Source: Cohnella nanjingensis (GTDB lineage: Bacteria; Bacillota; Bacilli; Paenibacillales; Paenibacillaceae). Taken from it: 64,000 nucleotides of DNA. Positions within the stretch are counted from its first letter, which is position 1, and each line of letters starts with the position of its first letter. The stretch is taken from positions 86,396 to 150,395 of the forward strand of contig NZ_JACJVP010000042.1 in NCBI RefSeq assembly GCF_014212125.1, read 5' to 3'. Shown here piece after piece: positions 28,570 to 37,322 of the stretch. A program made the translations under genes and the position numbers. Below the pieces are notes generated by a model, which did no database searches, was not told the DNA's origin, and saw nothing but the letters and a program-made list of their open reading frames with translations.

Positions 28570-29406
28570 TCATGAAGGGAACGGCTTAGGCGCGAGCGAA
28601 GCTTCGACTTTCTCCAGGTCTTCCGCATACTTCTGGTGCGTCGTGCGCAGGACCCGCTGGAACGCGCCGGCAGTCGCCGCGCGCAGCTCCTCCAGCGCGG
28701 CGGCGGTGATGCCGCCGGGCACCGATACGCGCGCTTGGAGCTCGGCCGGCGTGCTGCCGGGCTCCGATAGCAGCCGGGCGGTCCCGAGCAGCATCTCGGC
28801 AGCGAGACGGCTCGCTAGGCTGCGCTCCATGCCCGTCAGCTCGACGGCCGCCTCGACGAACTGCTCCAGCAGGCAGGCCATGAAGGCCGGGCCGCAGCTC
28901 GACAGGTCGGAGGCGACGCGCACTTCGTCCTCGGGGATCTCGATCGGGCGGCTGATCGCGGCGAACAGCCCGTTTAGGTATGCCCGGTCGTCGGAGGTCA
29001 GACGCGTTCCGTACATGAACATAGAAGCGCCGCCGCCGACCTCGTTGACGACGCTGGGGATGATCTTCGCGACTTTGCTCGGCACGATGTCTTCCAGTTG
29101 ACGGATCGTAACGGGACTGGTGATCGAGACGACGATCTGCTCCGCCGTCAGAACGGGCTTGATCTCGTCCAATACCGGACGGTAATCCATCGGCTTGATG
29201 CAGAGGAACACCAAATCGGCGTCCCGGACCGCGTCCGCGTTCGCCGAGGCGACCCGCAAGCCGGCGTATTCCCGGGCCAGACGCTCCGCTTTGGAGGAGG
29301 TACGGGTGCTCACCGTCACATCCGACGGCCGAAAAGCATGCGCGCGCAGCAAAGCGCTGACGAGCAAGCTGCCCATGCTTCCCGCACCAATGAAGCCGGC
29401 CTTCAT
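28570..29406 (-). CDS. comER: ComER, pyrroline-5-carboxylate reductase-like protein
   Basis: A 278-residue protein of the ProC fold: N-terminal Rossmann motif GFIGAGSMGSLL, a central DLVFLCIKPMDYRPVL, and the C-terminal dimer domain ASDLSSCGPAFMACLLEQFVEAA. In Bacillus, ComER sits divergently beside comEA and influences sporulation and biofilm formation rather than competence itself. The ATG at 29406 has GAGGAGGAA upstream. It is divergent from comEA with a 99-base intergenic region, as in B. subtilis. Confidence 0.88.
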   Translation of the reverse strand: MKAGFIGAGSMGSLLVSALLRAHAFRPSDVTVSTRTSSKAERLAREYAGLRVASANADAVRDADLVFLCIKPMDYRPVLDEIKPVLTAEQIVVSITSPVTIRQLEDIVPSKVAKIIPSVVNEVGGGASMFMYGTRLTSDDRAYLNGLFAAISRPIEIPEDEVRVASDLSSCGPAFMACLLEQFVEAAVELTGMERSLASRLAAEMLLGTARLLSEPGSTPAELQARVSVPGGITAAALEELRAATAGAFQRVLRTTHQKYAEDLEKVEASLAPKPFPS

Positions 29407-29505
29407 ATTCGTTCCTCCTCCTTCGTCGTTTGCTTCATCCCATTGTATGTCGCGGGGTTTGGCCCACATGCTTCATTTGCAAAAATAGGACGGGAGTGAG
29501 TCGAT

Positions 29506-30174
29506 ATGAAGGAGCGGACGATCAAAGGATGGACGGGAAGACGGGGATGGGCGGCGCTTGCGGCCGCCGCAGGCGTAGCCGCGCTAGCCTGCGCGATGCT
29601 GCTGCCAGACAAGCGTGCGGACGTGCCGGGCTGGACGCCCGTTAACGCCCAGGTGGCGGCGACGCTGCAGGAGCTGGGTGCAGCCGCGCCGCTGCCGTCC
29701 GGCTCGGCGGCGGCGGACGCGAAGAGCGCGCCCGCGCCGGTCGCGTTGCCCGGCGACGGCGCACCGGCTGCGGCGGCATCGCCGATGGCCGGCGCAACGG
29801 CGGCCGGGTCCGGCCCCGGCGGAGCAGGCCCGGGGCAGGGCGGGACCTCGGCAGCCTCGCCTGCAGTCGGATTCGCCGGCGCCCTCGCAGCCGGATCTGC
29901 CGGTGCGCCCGCTGCGGGGGCTGCCGCGGCGGACATCCCGCCGACGAATCCCGGCCCTCCGGCCTCCGCGAACGCGAACGGCCTGCTGAATTTGAACGCG
30001 GCCACGGCCGAGCAGCTCGACGCGCTGCCCGGCATCGGGCCGGCCAAAGCCCGGGCGATCGTCGAATACCGCGACGCCAAGGGGCCTTTCCGGTCCGTCG
30101 ACGATCTCCGGCAGGTGAAGGGGATCGGGCCCAAGCTGATGGAAGGGCTGCGCGACTTGGTGACGGTCGGTTGA
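29506..30174 (+). CDS. comEA: ComEA-like DNA-binding protein with low-complexity middle
   Basis: Membrane-anchored receptor for incoming DNA during transformation. An N-terminal signal-anchor (WAALAAAAGVAALACAMLLP) precedes a ~115-residue Ala/Gly/Pro/Ser-rich stretch. The C-terminal helix-hairpin-helix domain contains LNLNAATAEQLDALPGIGPAKARAIVEYR and VDDLRQVKGIGPKLMEGL. The SLBB domain usually found between anchor and HhH in Bacillus ComEA is not recognisable. It is followed by comEB and comEC. Confidence 0.85.
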   Translation: MKERTIKGWTGRRGWAALAAAAGVAALACAMLLPDKRADVPGWTPVNAQVAATLQELGAAAPLPSGSAAADAKSAPAPVALPGDGAPAAAASPMAGATAAGSGPGGAGPGQGGTSAASPAVGFAGALAAGSAGAPAAGAAAADIPPTNPGPPASANANGLLNLNAATAEQLDALPGIGPAKARAIVEYRDAKGPFRSVDDLRQVKGIGPKLMEGLRDLVTVG

Positions 30175-30261
30175 TCGGGGGTCGGCGCGGGCGACGGCCC
30201 TTCCCCCTTTGACAAGACGAACGATTCGGCGACAATAGAGATAGAATGGGAGGCCTGCAAG

Positions 30262-30783
30262 ATGACGCAACCGCTGCGCAAAGATTGGGACACTTACTTT
30301 ATGGACATCGCCTTCATGGCCTCGACCCGTTCCCGCTGCCCCCGCCGCCATGTCGGCGCCGTGCTCGTGCAGGGCAAGAAGCTGCTCGGTACCGCCTACA
30401 ACGGCGCCCCGATGGGCGTGCCGGATTGCTCGGAGGCGGGCTGCATGATCGTGGAGGAGTTCGAGCCCGCGCCGGCGGGCAGCGCCGAGACGATGGTGAA
30501 GAAGCAGCGCTGCATCCGCACGATCCACGCGGAGCAGAACCTGCTCCTTTTCACGGATCGGATCGACCGCGAAGGCTCGACCGTCTACGTGACCGACCAG
30601 CCCTGCTGGACGTGCGCGAATATGCTCGCGAACAGCGGCATCCGGGAGATCGTATACCATCGCGTCTACCAGAAGGACTATGCCAAAGTCGCCGCGCTGA
30701 TGGCGCAGAAGAACTTGGTATTCCGCACGATCGAAGGCTATGTCCCGCCGCCCGATACGGGCGTGCAGGACGCGCTCTCTTAA
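30262..30783 (+). CDS. comEB: ComEB, dCMP deaminase family protein
   Basis: A 173-residue zinc deoxycytidylate deaminase. The zinc site is His and Glu in TIHAEQN and the cysteines of QPCWTCANML. The N-terminal SRCPRRHVGAVLVQGKKLLGTAYNGAPMG is typical of the family. It lies between comEA and comEC as in B. subtilis. It is not needed for DNA uptake there, and its enzymatic role is nucleotide supply. Confidence 0.92.
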   Translation: MTQPLRKDWDTYFMDIAFMASTRSRCPRRHVGAVLVQGKKLLGTAYNGAPMGVPDCSEAGCMIVEEFEPAPAGSAETMVKKQRCIRTIHAEQNLLLFTDRIDREGSTVYVTDQPCWTCANMLANSGIREIVYHRVYQKDYAKVAALMAQKNLVFRTIEGYVPPPDTGVQDALS

Positions 30784-30818
30784 GACGCAACGCAGACTTG
30801 AACAAGCAAATCCAGAGG

Positions 30819-30856
30819 AAGAACCTCTTCGCGGGCGCGGCGAAGAGGTTCTTTGC
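30819..30856 (+). terminator. Hairpin between comEB and comEC
   Basis: A perfect 13-bp stem (30819-30831 and 30841-30853) with a 9-base loop, followed by only three T residues. It may attenuate transcription into comEC rather than stop it. Confidence 0.5.
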
Positions 30857-30892
30857 CGTCCCCGGGCATGAAGAGGACGGGAGGTAGTGGAG

Positions 30893-33724
30893 ATGCAGCG
30901 AAGGCCATTGGTCGCATTCGCCGTCTGTTGGGTCGCCGGCAGCGGCGTACAGTCGCTGTGGCAGGGACGTACGGCCCTGCTCGTGTATGCGGGATTGCTG
31001 CTGGGGTTGGCGGCGCTGTCGCTTGCCTCGCGCTTGACCTGGCGCTTGGCTGCGGCCTGCGCGCTGGCGCTGCTGCTGTCGGCCGGCCATCGGGTCTGGA
31101 CCGACGCCGGCAACGTCTCGCATCTGCGGGAGGCGATCGGCGATCCCGAAGGCCGGCTCGTCGCCGTCTCCGGCGCGATCGCCTCCGCGGTGGAGATCGA
31201 CGGCGACGTCGTCGTCTTTAAGCTGGCCGCGGCGCGGCTGACCGAGGATTCGGCTGCGGAGAATTCCGCGCCCGCGCAGCCGATCCGCGAGACGCTGCTC
31301 GTTCGCGTCCGCCTCGGCGCGGAGGAGGAGCTCGGGGCGGCGGCAGCCTGGAAGCGGGGCGACGAAGTCGCCGTCCGGGGGGAGCTGAGGCTTCCGGCTT
31401 CCGGCGGCAACTTCGGGGGCTTCGACTATCGCGCCTATCTGCAGCGGCAGCAGGTTCACTGGACGCTCGCGGCCAAGGGCGCCGCCGCGGTCTCGCCAGG
31501 CAGCCAGGGCGTCTCTTGGCGCTATCGCGTCCTTCGCGCCGCGGACGAGGCGCGGCTGCGGATCGGCGGCCTGATGGATCGTCTGTACGGAGATTCGGAT
31601 GCCGGCTATATGAAGGGGCTCGTCGCGGGCATCCAGGACGACGTCGATCCGGGACAGTACGACGACTTCTCCCGGCTCGGCCTGACGCACGTGCTGGCGA
31701 TCTCCGGATTGCACGTCGGGGTCGTCGTGTTCATCCTGCTGCGGCTCGGGGCGCTGCTGCGGCTCACGCGGGAGCGCTCGCTGGATCTCGCGATCGCCGC
31801 GATGCCGGTCTACATGCTGCTGACCGGCGCGTCGCCATCGGCCGTCCGCGCTTGCTTAATGGCCATGATCGCCCTCTATATGGCGAGACGCAACCGATTG
31901 AAGGACGGCCTGCATCTGCTCGCCGCCGCGGCTTGGATCATGACCGTCTGGCATCCGCTCGTCGTCGAGGACGTCAGCTTCCAGCTCTCCTTCCTCGTCA
32001 CGGCGGGCCTGCTGCTCTACGTGCCGCTGGCGGCAAAGCTGCTCCGCTTCCTGCCCGCCGCGCTGCGGAACGCGCTGGCCGTCGCGGCGACCGCGCAGCT
32101 CGTGTCGTTTCCGGTGTCCGCCTACTACTTCCACCAGCTTCATCTCTTATCGTTGGCCGCCAACCTGGTGCTCGTTCCCTTCATCAGCTTCGCCGTGATG
32201 CCGCTGGGCATGGCCTCGGTCGCGCTCGGCGCCTGCTGGCTGCCGCTCGGCCTCGGCCCGGCCCGATTGGCCGAGCTGTGCAACCGCGCGACGTTCGCCG
32301 CGACCGAAGCGCTCAGCGGGGTTCGCGGCATGTCGACGATCTGGCCGCAGCCGTCCCTCGCTTGGGTCGCGGCCGCCTATGCGCTAATGATGATCACGGG
32401 CATCCTGCTGCGGCGGAGAATCGCCCGGCTGGACGAACAGGCGCTGCTCCTCGAAGGGACGCGCGCCGCCCGCAGACGCGCCGACCCGTTCGACCCGGAA
32501 CGACGCTTCCGGGAGGTTCCCGCCTATGCGGCCGCCGCTGCGTCGGGGAATTTCACGCAGCCCCTCGCCGCTCGCCGTGCGGATCTCTCCGCCTCGTCGG
32601 GCTATGCCGCACCGTACCCCGTGACCTCGTCGGACTATGCTGCCGCACCGCTCCCTGGGACCCCATCGGACTATGCCGCACCGCTCCCCGCTTTCCCATC
32701 GGGTTCCGCGTCCCCGTCCCCGCCCGGCTTCTCCACGGCCGAGCCGCCGCCGGGCGACCGGGCGATGCGCCGCCGGCGTATGGCGCTCGGCGCGCTGATT
32801 GCCATCGGATGGCTGGCCTGGCTGGCCTGGGGCATCCAGCCGGCGGCGTTCGATCGCCAAGCGCGCGTCATGTTCCTCGACGTCGGCCAAGGCGACAGCA
32901 TCTTGATCCGCACCGGCGAAGGCAAGCACGTGCTGATCGACGCAGGCGGGACGGTCTCGTTCGCCAAAAAGGAGGAAGCGTGGCGCAAGCGCAAAGATCC
33001 TTACGAAGTCGGGCGCAAGACGCTCGTCCCGCTGCTGAAGCAGCGTGGCGTCCGCCGGCTCGACATGCTCGTCCTGACGCATTTGGACGCCGATCATATC
33101 GGCGGCGCGGAGGCCATTCTGCGAAATATAGAAATTGGGCGCCTCGTGTTCAACGGTACGATGAAACCGACCCCGGACGTATTACGTCTATTTCAATTGG
33201 CGGTTCAAAAAGGCATTCCGCTCTATGCCGCGGCGGACGGCATGCGCTGGCAGCCCGATGCTTCGACCGAGCTGCGCGTGCTGCACCCGGACCCGGGCGC
33301 GGCCGACGCCGGCCGGCTGCCCCTCGCCGAATCGCAGAACGGCCGCAGCGTGGTACTGCTCGCGACCCTGTACGGGCGAACATTCGTCCTGCCCGGCGAT
33401 CTGGAGGCCGCCGGCGAGGCGGCCGTCGTCGATCATCTCCGCCGGGAAGGCGGGGCCGCGATGCACGTAGACGTGCTGAAGGCCGGGCATCATGGGAGCA
33501 AGACGTCTTCGACAGCCGCCTGGCTCGCCTGGTGGAGGCCGACCGACGTCGTCGTCTCGGCCGGCGCGAACAATCTGTACGGACATCCGCATCGCGATGT
33601 CGTCGCGCGGATCGAGGCGCTGCCGTCCCGGTTGCTGCGCACCGATCTGAACGGAGAGATCCAGTACCGAATCGAGCCGGACGGGCGTTTGACGCGCCGC
33701 GAGCGGCATCCGTGGGACAAATGA
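30893..33724 (+). CDS. comEC: ComEC/Rec2 DNA-uptake channel
   Basis: Polytopic protein that forms the channel for single-stranded DNA uptake, 943 aa. It contains an N-terminal DUF4131-type OB region and a central Competence domain with many helices (LTHVLAISGLHVGVVVFILLRLG, GASPSAVRACLMAMI). A C-terminal metallo-beta-lactamase-like nuclease domain follows (MFLDVGQGDSILIRTG, LTHLDADHIGG, AGHHGSKTSS). Between membrane and nuclease parts lies a ~90-residue linker rich in Ala, Pro and Ser, with repeated SDYAAPLP-like motifs. The ATG at 30893 has GGGAGG upstream; a GTG lies six bases earlier. Confidence 0.93.
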   Translation: MQRRPLVAFAVCWVAGSGVQSLWQGRTALLVYAGLLLGLAALSLASRLTWRLAAACALALLLSAGHRVWTDAGNVSHLREAIGDPEGRLVAVSGAIASAVEIDGDVVVFKLAAARLTEDSAAENSAPAQPIRETLLVRVRLGAEEELGAAAAWKRGDEVAVRGELRLPASGGNFGGFDYRAYLQRQQVHWTLAAKGAAAVSPGSQGVSWRYRVLRAADEARLRIGGLMDRLYGDSDAGYMKGLVAGIQDDVDPGQYDDFSRLGLTHVLAISGLHVGVVVFILLRLGALLRLTRERSLDLAIAAMPVYMLLTGASPSAVRACLMAMIALYMARRNRLKDGLHLLAAAAWIMTVWHPLVVEDVSFQLSFLVTAGLLLYVPLAAKLLRFLPAALRNALAVAATAQLVSFPVSAYYFHQLHLLSLAANLVLVPFISFAVMPLGMASVALGACWLPLGLGPARLAELCNRATFAATEALSGVRGMSTIWPQPSLAWVAAAYALMMITGILLRRRIARLDEQALLLEGTRAARRRADPFDPERRFREVPAYAAAAASGNFTQPLAARRADLSASSGYAAPYPVTSSDYAAAPLPGTPSDYAAPLPAFPSGSASPSPPGFSTAEPPPGDRAMRRRRMALGALIAIGWLAWLAWGIQPAAFDRQARVMFLDVGQGDSILIRTGEGKHVLIDAGGTVSFAKKEEAWRKRKDPYEVGRKTLVPLLKQRGVRRLDMLVLTHLDADHIGGAEAILRNIEIGRLVFNGTMKPTPDVLRLFQLAVQKGIPLYAAADGMRWQPDASTELRVLHPDPGAADAGRLPLAESQNGRSVVLLATLYGRTFVLPGDLEAAGEAAVVDHLRREGGAAMHVDVLKAGHHGSKTSSTAAWLAWWRPTDVVVSAGANNLYGHPHRDVVARIEALPSRLLRTDLNGEIQYRIEPDGRLTRRERHPWDK

Positions 33725-33820
33725 ACGGTTTTTTGTTAGACTGGGACTGTGCGTTTGTCCGCATTTTAGCCTACGTTCTCATAACCGGATGATTTTAACG
33801 ATAAAGTTTCGTCAAGCTTT

Positions 33821-33847
33821 TGCAACCTTTTGGCGCACAGTTGCGTC
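33821..33847 (+). promoter_or_regulatory. ECF-type promoter before the sigma factor gene
   Basis: TGCAACCTTT (33821-33830) and CGTC (33844-33847) match the ECF promoter pattern (TGAAAC with CGTA/CGTC), with 17 bases between AAC and CGTC. It lies about 33 bases ahead of the start codon, suggesting that the factor transcribes its own gene. Confidence 0.6.
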
Positions 33848-33879
33848 AATGGGGATGCGTGATAAGGAGGATAACTCCC

Positions 33880-34428
33880 GTGGTGGAGCCGGAATTGATC
33901 AAAGCTGCGCAGGCCGGCGATCGAGACGCCTTGGTAACGCTGCTCCGCGAGATTGAGCATCAAGTGTACAGAACGGCTTATTATTTATTGAATCATGAGC
34001 AGGACGCCATGGACGCGGCTCAGGAAGCCCTCATTCGCGTGTATACGAAGATTAATTCCTATGAGGAGAAGGCGCAATTCCGCACCTGGGTCCAACGCAT
34101 CGTAACGAACATCTGCATCGACAAGTTCCGCCGCAAACGGCCGTCGGTCTCGATCGAGGAGCACGATCTCGTGTTCCAGGCGGGCGCCGACGTCGAAGGG
34201 GAGGTCCTGTCCGCCTATGCGGCCGAAGATATCCGCGAAGCGATCGGCAAGCTTCCCGAGCACCACCGCACGGTGGTCGTGCTTCGTTACCTGCAGGACT
34301 TCTCGTACAACGAGATCGCGGACTCGCTGAATCTGCCGCTGAATACGGTCAAGTCCTATTTGTATCGCGCCCGGCAGCAACTGCAAGTGCTGCTTCATGA
34401 CTATCAGAAAGGTGGTGTCCGGGGATGA
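33880..34428 (+). CDS. ECF RNA polymerase sigma factor (SigW-like)
   Basis: A 182-residue sigma factor with only regions 2 and 4. Region 2 is YYLLNHEQDAMDAAQEALIRVYTKINSY and FRTWVQRIVTNICIDKFRRKR; region 4 is LPEHHRTVVVLRYLQDFSYNEIADSLNLPLNTVKSYLYRAR. The GTG at 33880 has AAGGAGG nine bases upstream. It overlaps the anti-sigma gene by four bases. An ECF-type promoter lies upstream. In B. subtilis comEC and holA are near neighbours without this pair, so it is a lineage-specific insertion in the cluster. Confidence 0.92.
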   Translation: MVEPELIKAAQAGDRDALVTLLREIEHQVYRTAYYLLNHEQDAMDAAQEALIRVYTKINSYEEKAQFRTWVQRIVTNICIDKFRRKRPSVSIEEHDLVFQAGADVEGEVLSAYAAEDIREAIGKLPEHHRTVVVLRYLQDFSYNEIADSLNLPLNTVKSYLYRARQQLQVLLHDYQKGGVRG

Positions 34429-35519
34429 ATTGCCAAGAGGTGATGGAACTCATGCAGCGTTCGATTGACGGGGATTTGGACGAACAGGAAACGACGCGCA
34501 TGATGGCCCATGTTCAGACATGCCCGGAGTGCGCTGCCATGCTGGAGCGCTTAATCCGGTTGTCGAACGAATTGGCGCAGCTGCCGCGCGTATTGCCGCG
34601 CTATAGCCTCGTCGATGCCATCCTGCCCCAGCTGGAGCAACTGACGCCCGAGCCGGCCGTCGTCCCCGCTCCCGCTTACGCGGAAGAGGCCGAAACGGCG
34701 GACGAGCCGGTCTACAAGCCGCGAGGCCGCTCGAACCGTCCCGGACGCGCGCCGCTGTATCGCCGGCTGGCAGGCGTCGTGGCGCTCGGCGTCATCGCGG
34801 GTCTGATCATCGCGAACCAGCCGTTCTCCTGGCTGTCCTCGACCGCGAAGCACAACGACGCGGCGCGGGCGCCGGAAATGGCGGACTACATGAGCCAGAG
34901 CGCGGCTACGGCTAGCGCCGGAGAAGGAGACGAAGCCTTGCGTCTCTCGCCTCAGACGAAGGCGATAACGAACGAGCCTTCGGAGGAGAACCAGGGCTTC
35001 GCCCAGAACGTCCAGCCGAGCGACGGCAGGACCCAGGACGGCGCAGGCGAGAAATCCCAGCCCGCCGCCAAGCCTGTGCCGACGAATCACGACAAGATCG
35101 GCTCGGGCTCCGGCGAAGGCTCGTCCGCGGGCGCCAAGGCGACCGATGTCCCGAAGGCCGACGCGGACGCTTCCGGGAGCGCGGCCAACCCCGGCATCGC
35201 GCCTTCCGAGAAGTCGCCGATCGCATCCGACAAGACGATCGCCGGCGGAGCCTACTCCCTGATGGCTACGGAGCTTAGTGAGTGGGCTTCCCCCGACGGC
35301 AAGCTGACCGCGTACACCGAAGCGAACGCGGGGGCGATCTCGATCGTGAAGACCGAGGACGCCACGCTCGTGTTCAAGTCGGATCCGCGCGACGGCGCCG
35401 TCAGCGACGTGCAATGGTCGGACGACGGTCAAGAACTGCATTATACTTGGACGGACGCCGAAGGCCGAGTCAAGCACCTGAAGTGGGTGCAGGCGACCGG
35501 CCTCGAATCCGAGCGCTAA
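34425..35519 (+). CDS. Membrane anti-sigma factor with zinc-binding N-terminus
   Basis: A 364-residue anti-sigma factor. The cytoplasmic ZAS motif is His29-x3-Cys33-x2-Cys36 in AHVQTCPECAAM. A membrane helix spans about residues 117-137, followed by a long external Ser/Ala/Lys-rich region. A C-terminal piece (WASPDGKLTAYTEANAG, VQWSDDGQELHYTW) resembles a TolB/WD-like propeller blade. It probably holds the upstream sigma factor inactive until an envelope signal triggers its release. The stress sensed is unknown. Confidence 0.88.
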   Translation: MNCQEVMELMQRSIDGDLDEQETTRMMAHVQTCPECAAMLERLIRLSNELAQLPRVLPRYSLVDAILPQLEQLTPEPAVVPAPAYAEEAETADEPVYKPRGRSNRPGRAPLYRRLAGVVALGVIAGLIIANQPFSWLSSTAKHNDAARAPEMADYMSQSAATASAGEGDEALRLSPQTKAITNEPSEENQGFAQNVQPSDGRTQDGAGEKSQPAAKPVPTNHDKIGSGSGEGSSAGAKATDVPKADADASGSAANPGIAPSEKSPIASDKTIAGGAYSLMATELSEWASPDGKLTAYTEANAGAISIVKTEDATLVFKSDPRDGAVSDVQWSDDGQELHYTWTDAEGRVKHLKWVQATGLESER

Positions 35520-35658
35520 ATTCCCGCGCACCTTTTACGCGGTTCCCGCGTATAGTGATCTATGGAATGGAAGCCGCCCTGGAGGCAAAAGTCACGATCG
35601 TTCGCGCTCGGCACCATGGACCGGCACGGCGAACGTTGACATAGATGTCCAAGGACAA

Positions 35659-35694
35659 GGAGATCGCGCCCGCTAACGGTCGCGGTCTCTTTGC
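35659..35694 (+). terminator. Probable terminator after the anti-sigma gene
   Basis: GGAGATCGCG pairs with CGCGGTCTCT with one mismatch, around a 12-base loop, and is followed by TTTG. The 201-base gap before holA holds this hairpin and a TTGACA/TATAAT pair too far apart (35636 and 35697) to be a normal promoter. Confidence 0.5.
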
Positions 35695-35720
35695 TGTATA
35701 ATGAAGGTTGAGGTGGCGAC

Positions 35721-36752
35721 ATGGATGCAAGGCAAGCGTTCAAGGAACTGCGGGACGGCCAGGTTCGTCCCCTATACGTATGCTGCGGGACCGAGACGTA
35801 CCGCATGAACGATTTTACGGAACGGCTCGTCGGCCGGCTCACGGAGCCCGAGCACCGCGACATGGCGGTCGTCCGGTTCGATACGGCCGAGCACCCGCTC
35901 GATGCGATCCTCGAGGAAGCGCAGACGCTCCCCTTCCTCGTGCCGAACAAGCTTATCCTCGTCCGCGACAACGTCGTGTTCGGCTCCGGACGGGAGTCGG
36001 CCAAGGTAGAGCACCGGACGGACAAGCTGCTCGAGTATTTCCGGCAGCCGATGGAGAGCACGGTGCTGGTCTTCCTGGTGGCGTCGGAGAAGCTCGACGA
36101 GCGCAAGAAGCTGACGAAGCGGGCGAAGGAAGACGGCTTCGTCGTTACGTTCGCTCCGCTCCAGCCGGACGAGCTCGTGCAGTGGGTATGCGGACGGGCA
36201 TCCAAGCAAGGGAGAACGCTGGAGCCGCAGGCCGCCGAGGAGCTGCTTAGGCGAGTCGGGACCGAGATGGGCGCGCTCGCGGCCGAGACGGACAAGCTCT
36301 GCCTGCATGCGGGCGAGAAAGGGACGGTAACGGCCGCCGCGGTCGCCGAGCTCGTCACCGCCAGCACGGAGCAGAGCGTATTCAAGCTTACGGAGGAGAT
36401 CGCTTCGCTGCGGACGGACCGGGCGGTCGCGCTCTATTACGACCTGCTGAAGCAGCGCGAGGAGCCGATCAAGCTGGCGTCCTTGCTCGTGCGCCAATTC
36501 CGCAACATGCTGTTCGTCAAGGAGCTGGGCAAGACGGGATATTCGCCGCAGCAGATGGCCGGACAACTGGGACTGCATCCGTACGCGGTCAAGATTACGG
36601 CGGATCAGGCGCGGGGCTTCAGCACGGAACGCCTGACGGCGCTGCTGGACCGGCTTGCGGAGCTGGATTACGCGATGAAGTCGGGCCGCGTCGACAAGAC
36701 GCTGGGACTCGAGCTGTTCCTCCTGCGCACCGGCTCGGAGGGCGGCGCTTGA
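35721..36752 (+). CDS. holA: DNA polymerase III delta subunit
   Basis: Clamp-loader subunit that opens the sliding clamp, 343 aa. It begins MDARQAFKELRDGQVRPLYVCCGTETYRMNDF, typical of HolA in Bacilli. It has the family's AAA+ like N-terminal region (FLVPNKLILVRDN) and the C-terminal helical domain (KLASLLVRQFRNMLFVKELGKTG, LGLHPYAVKIT). GAGGTGG lies before the ATG. It occupies its usual place between comEC and rpsT. Confidence 0.92.
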   Translation: MDARQAFKELRDGQVRPLYVCCGTETYRMNDFTERLVGRLTEPEHRDMAVVRFDTAEHPLDAILEEAQTLPFLVPNKLILVRDNVVFGSGRESAKVEHRTDKLLEYFRQPMESTVLVFLVASEKLDERKKLTKRAKEDGFVVTFAPLQPDELVQWVCGRASKQGRTLEPQAAEELLRRVGTEMGALAAETDKLCLHAGEKGTVTAAAVAELVTASTEQSVFKLTEEIASLRTDRAVALYYDLLKQREEPIKLASLLVRQFRNMLFVKELGKTGYSPQQMAGQLGLHPYAVKITADQARGFSTERLTALLDRLAELDYAMKSGRVDKTLGLELFLLRTGSEGGA

Positions 36753-36775
36753 CGCCGCAGGCCGGCGCGAACCGC

Positions 36776-36828
36776 AAAAAAAGGTTGACCGCGCAAGCGA
36801 TACTCGCTTGAGGGGTCAACCTTTTTCA
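36776..36828. terminator. Bidirectional terminator between holA and rpsT
   Basis: Arms AAAAAGGTTGACC and GGTCAACCTTTTT enclose an inner CAAGCGA/TCGCTTG stem. A-run and T-run on the two sides serve both convergent genes. Confidence 0.85.
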
Positions 36829-36855
36829 CTTACGCGCGGGCGATCGGCTTGCGCC

Positions 36856-37128
36856 TTAAGCTTGCGCGGACAGGGCGTTCAACTTCTTGGCCAGGCGGGA
36901 TTTTTTGCGGGCAGCCGCATTTTTGTGAATGAGGCCTTTGGTTACCGCTTTGTCCAGTTTCTTCTGAGCCAATTGAAGCGCGTCCTTCGCTACGTTCACG
37001 TCCGTTCCGATCACGGCGGCGTCGGCTTGCTTGACGGCCGTGCGGAGCGCGGACTTCTGGGAAGCGTTGCGCAGACGGCGTTTTTCGTTCGTCTTGGTCC
37101 GTTTGATGGCGGATTTAATATTCGGCAT
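36856..37128 (-). CDS. rpsT: 30S ribosomal protein S20
   Basis: A 90-residue basic protein that binds 16S rRNA early in 30S assembly. It starts MPNIKSAIKRTKTNEKRRLRN and ends with the conserved KGLIHKNAAARKKSRLAKKLN region. GGAGGTGA is seven bases ahead of the ATG at 37128. It is on the opposite strand to its neighbours, as in B. subtilis. Confidence 0.96.
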   Translation of the reverse strand: MPNIKSAIKRTKTNEKRRLRNASQKSALRTAVKQADAAVIGTDVNVAKDALQLAQKKLDKAVTKGLIHKNAAARKKSRLAKKLNALSAQA

Positions 37129-37322
37129 TGATTTCACCTCCTGCAAAAACTACAAGTATTTCTCCACACAACTTGTAACATTCTATCATGCAAGGGGGTA
37201 AAACGCAAGCGATTGCGGCGCTGCGGATCCGGCATTTTGCCGGCGCTTCCGCGGTTTGCGCGCCTGCGACCTTGCGGGTCGGCCTCCAGCGAAACGGCTT
37301 GCGAAAGGAGCGCGTGATATCC

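Noticed and set aside
35636..35702. TTGACA and TATAAT as a holA promoter
   Set aside because: The spacing is 55 bases, far too long, and a hairpin lies between them.
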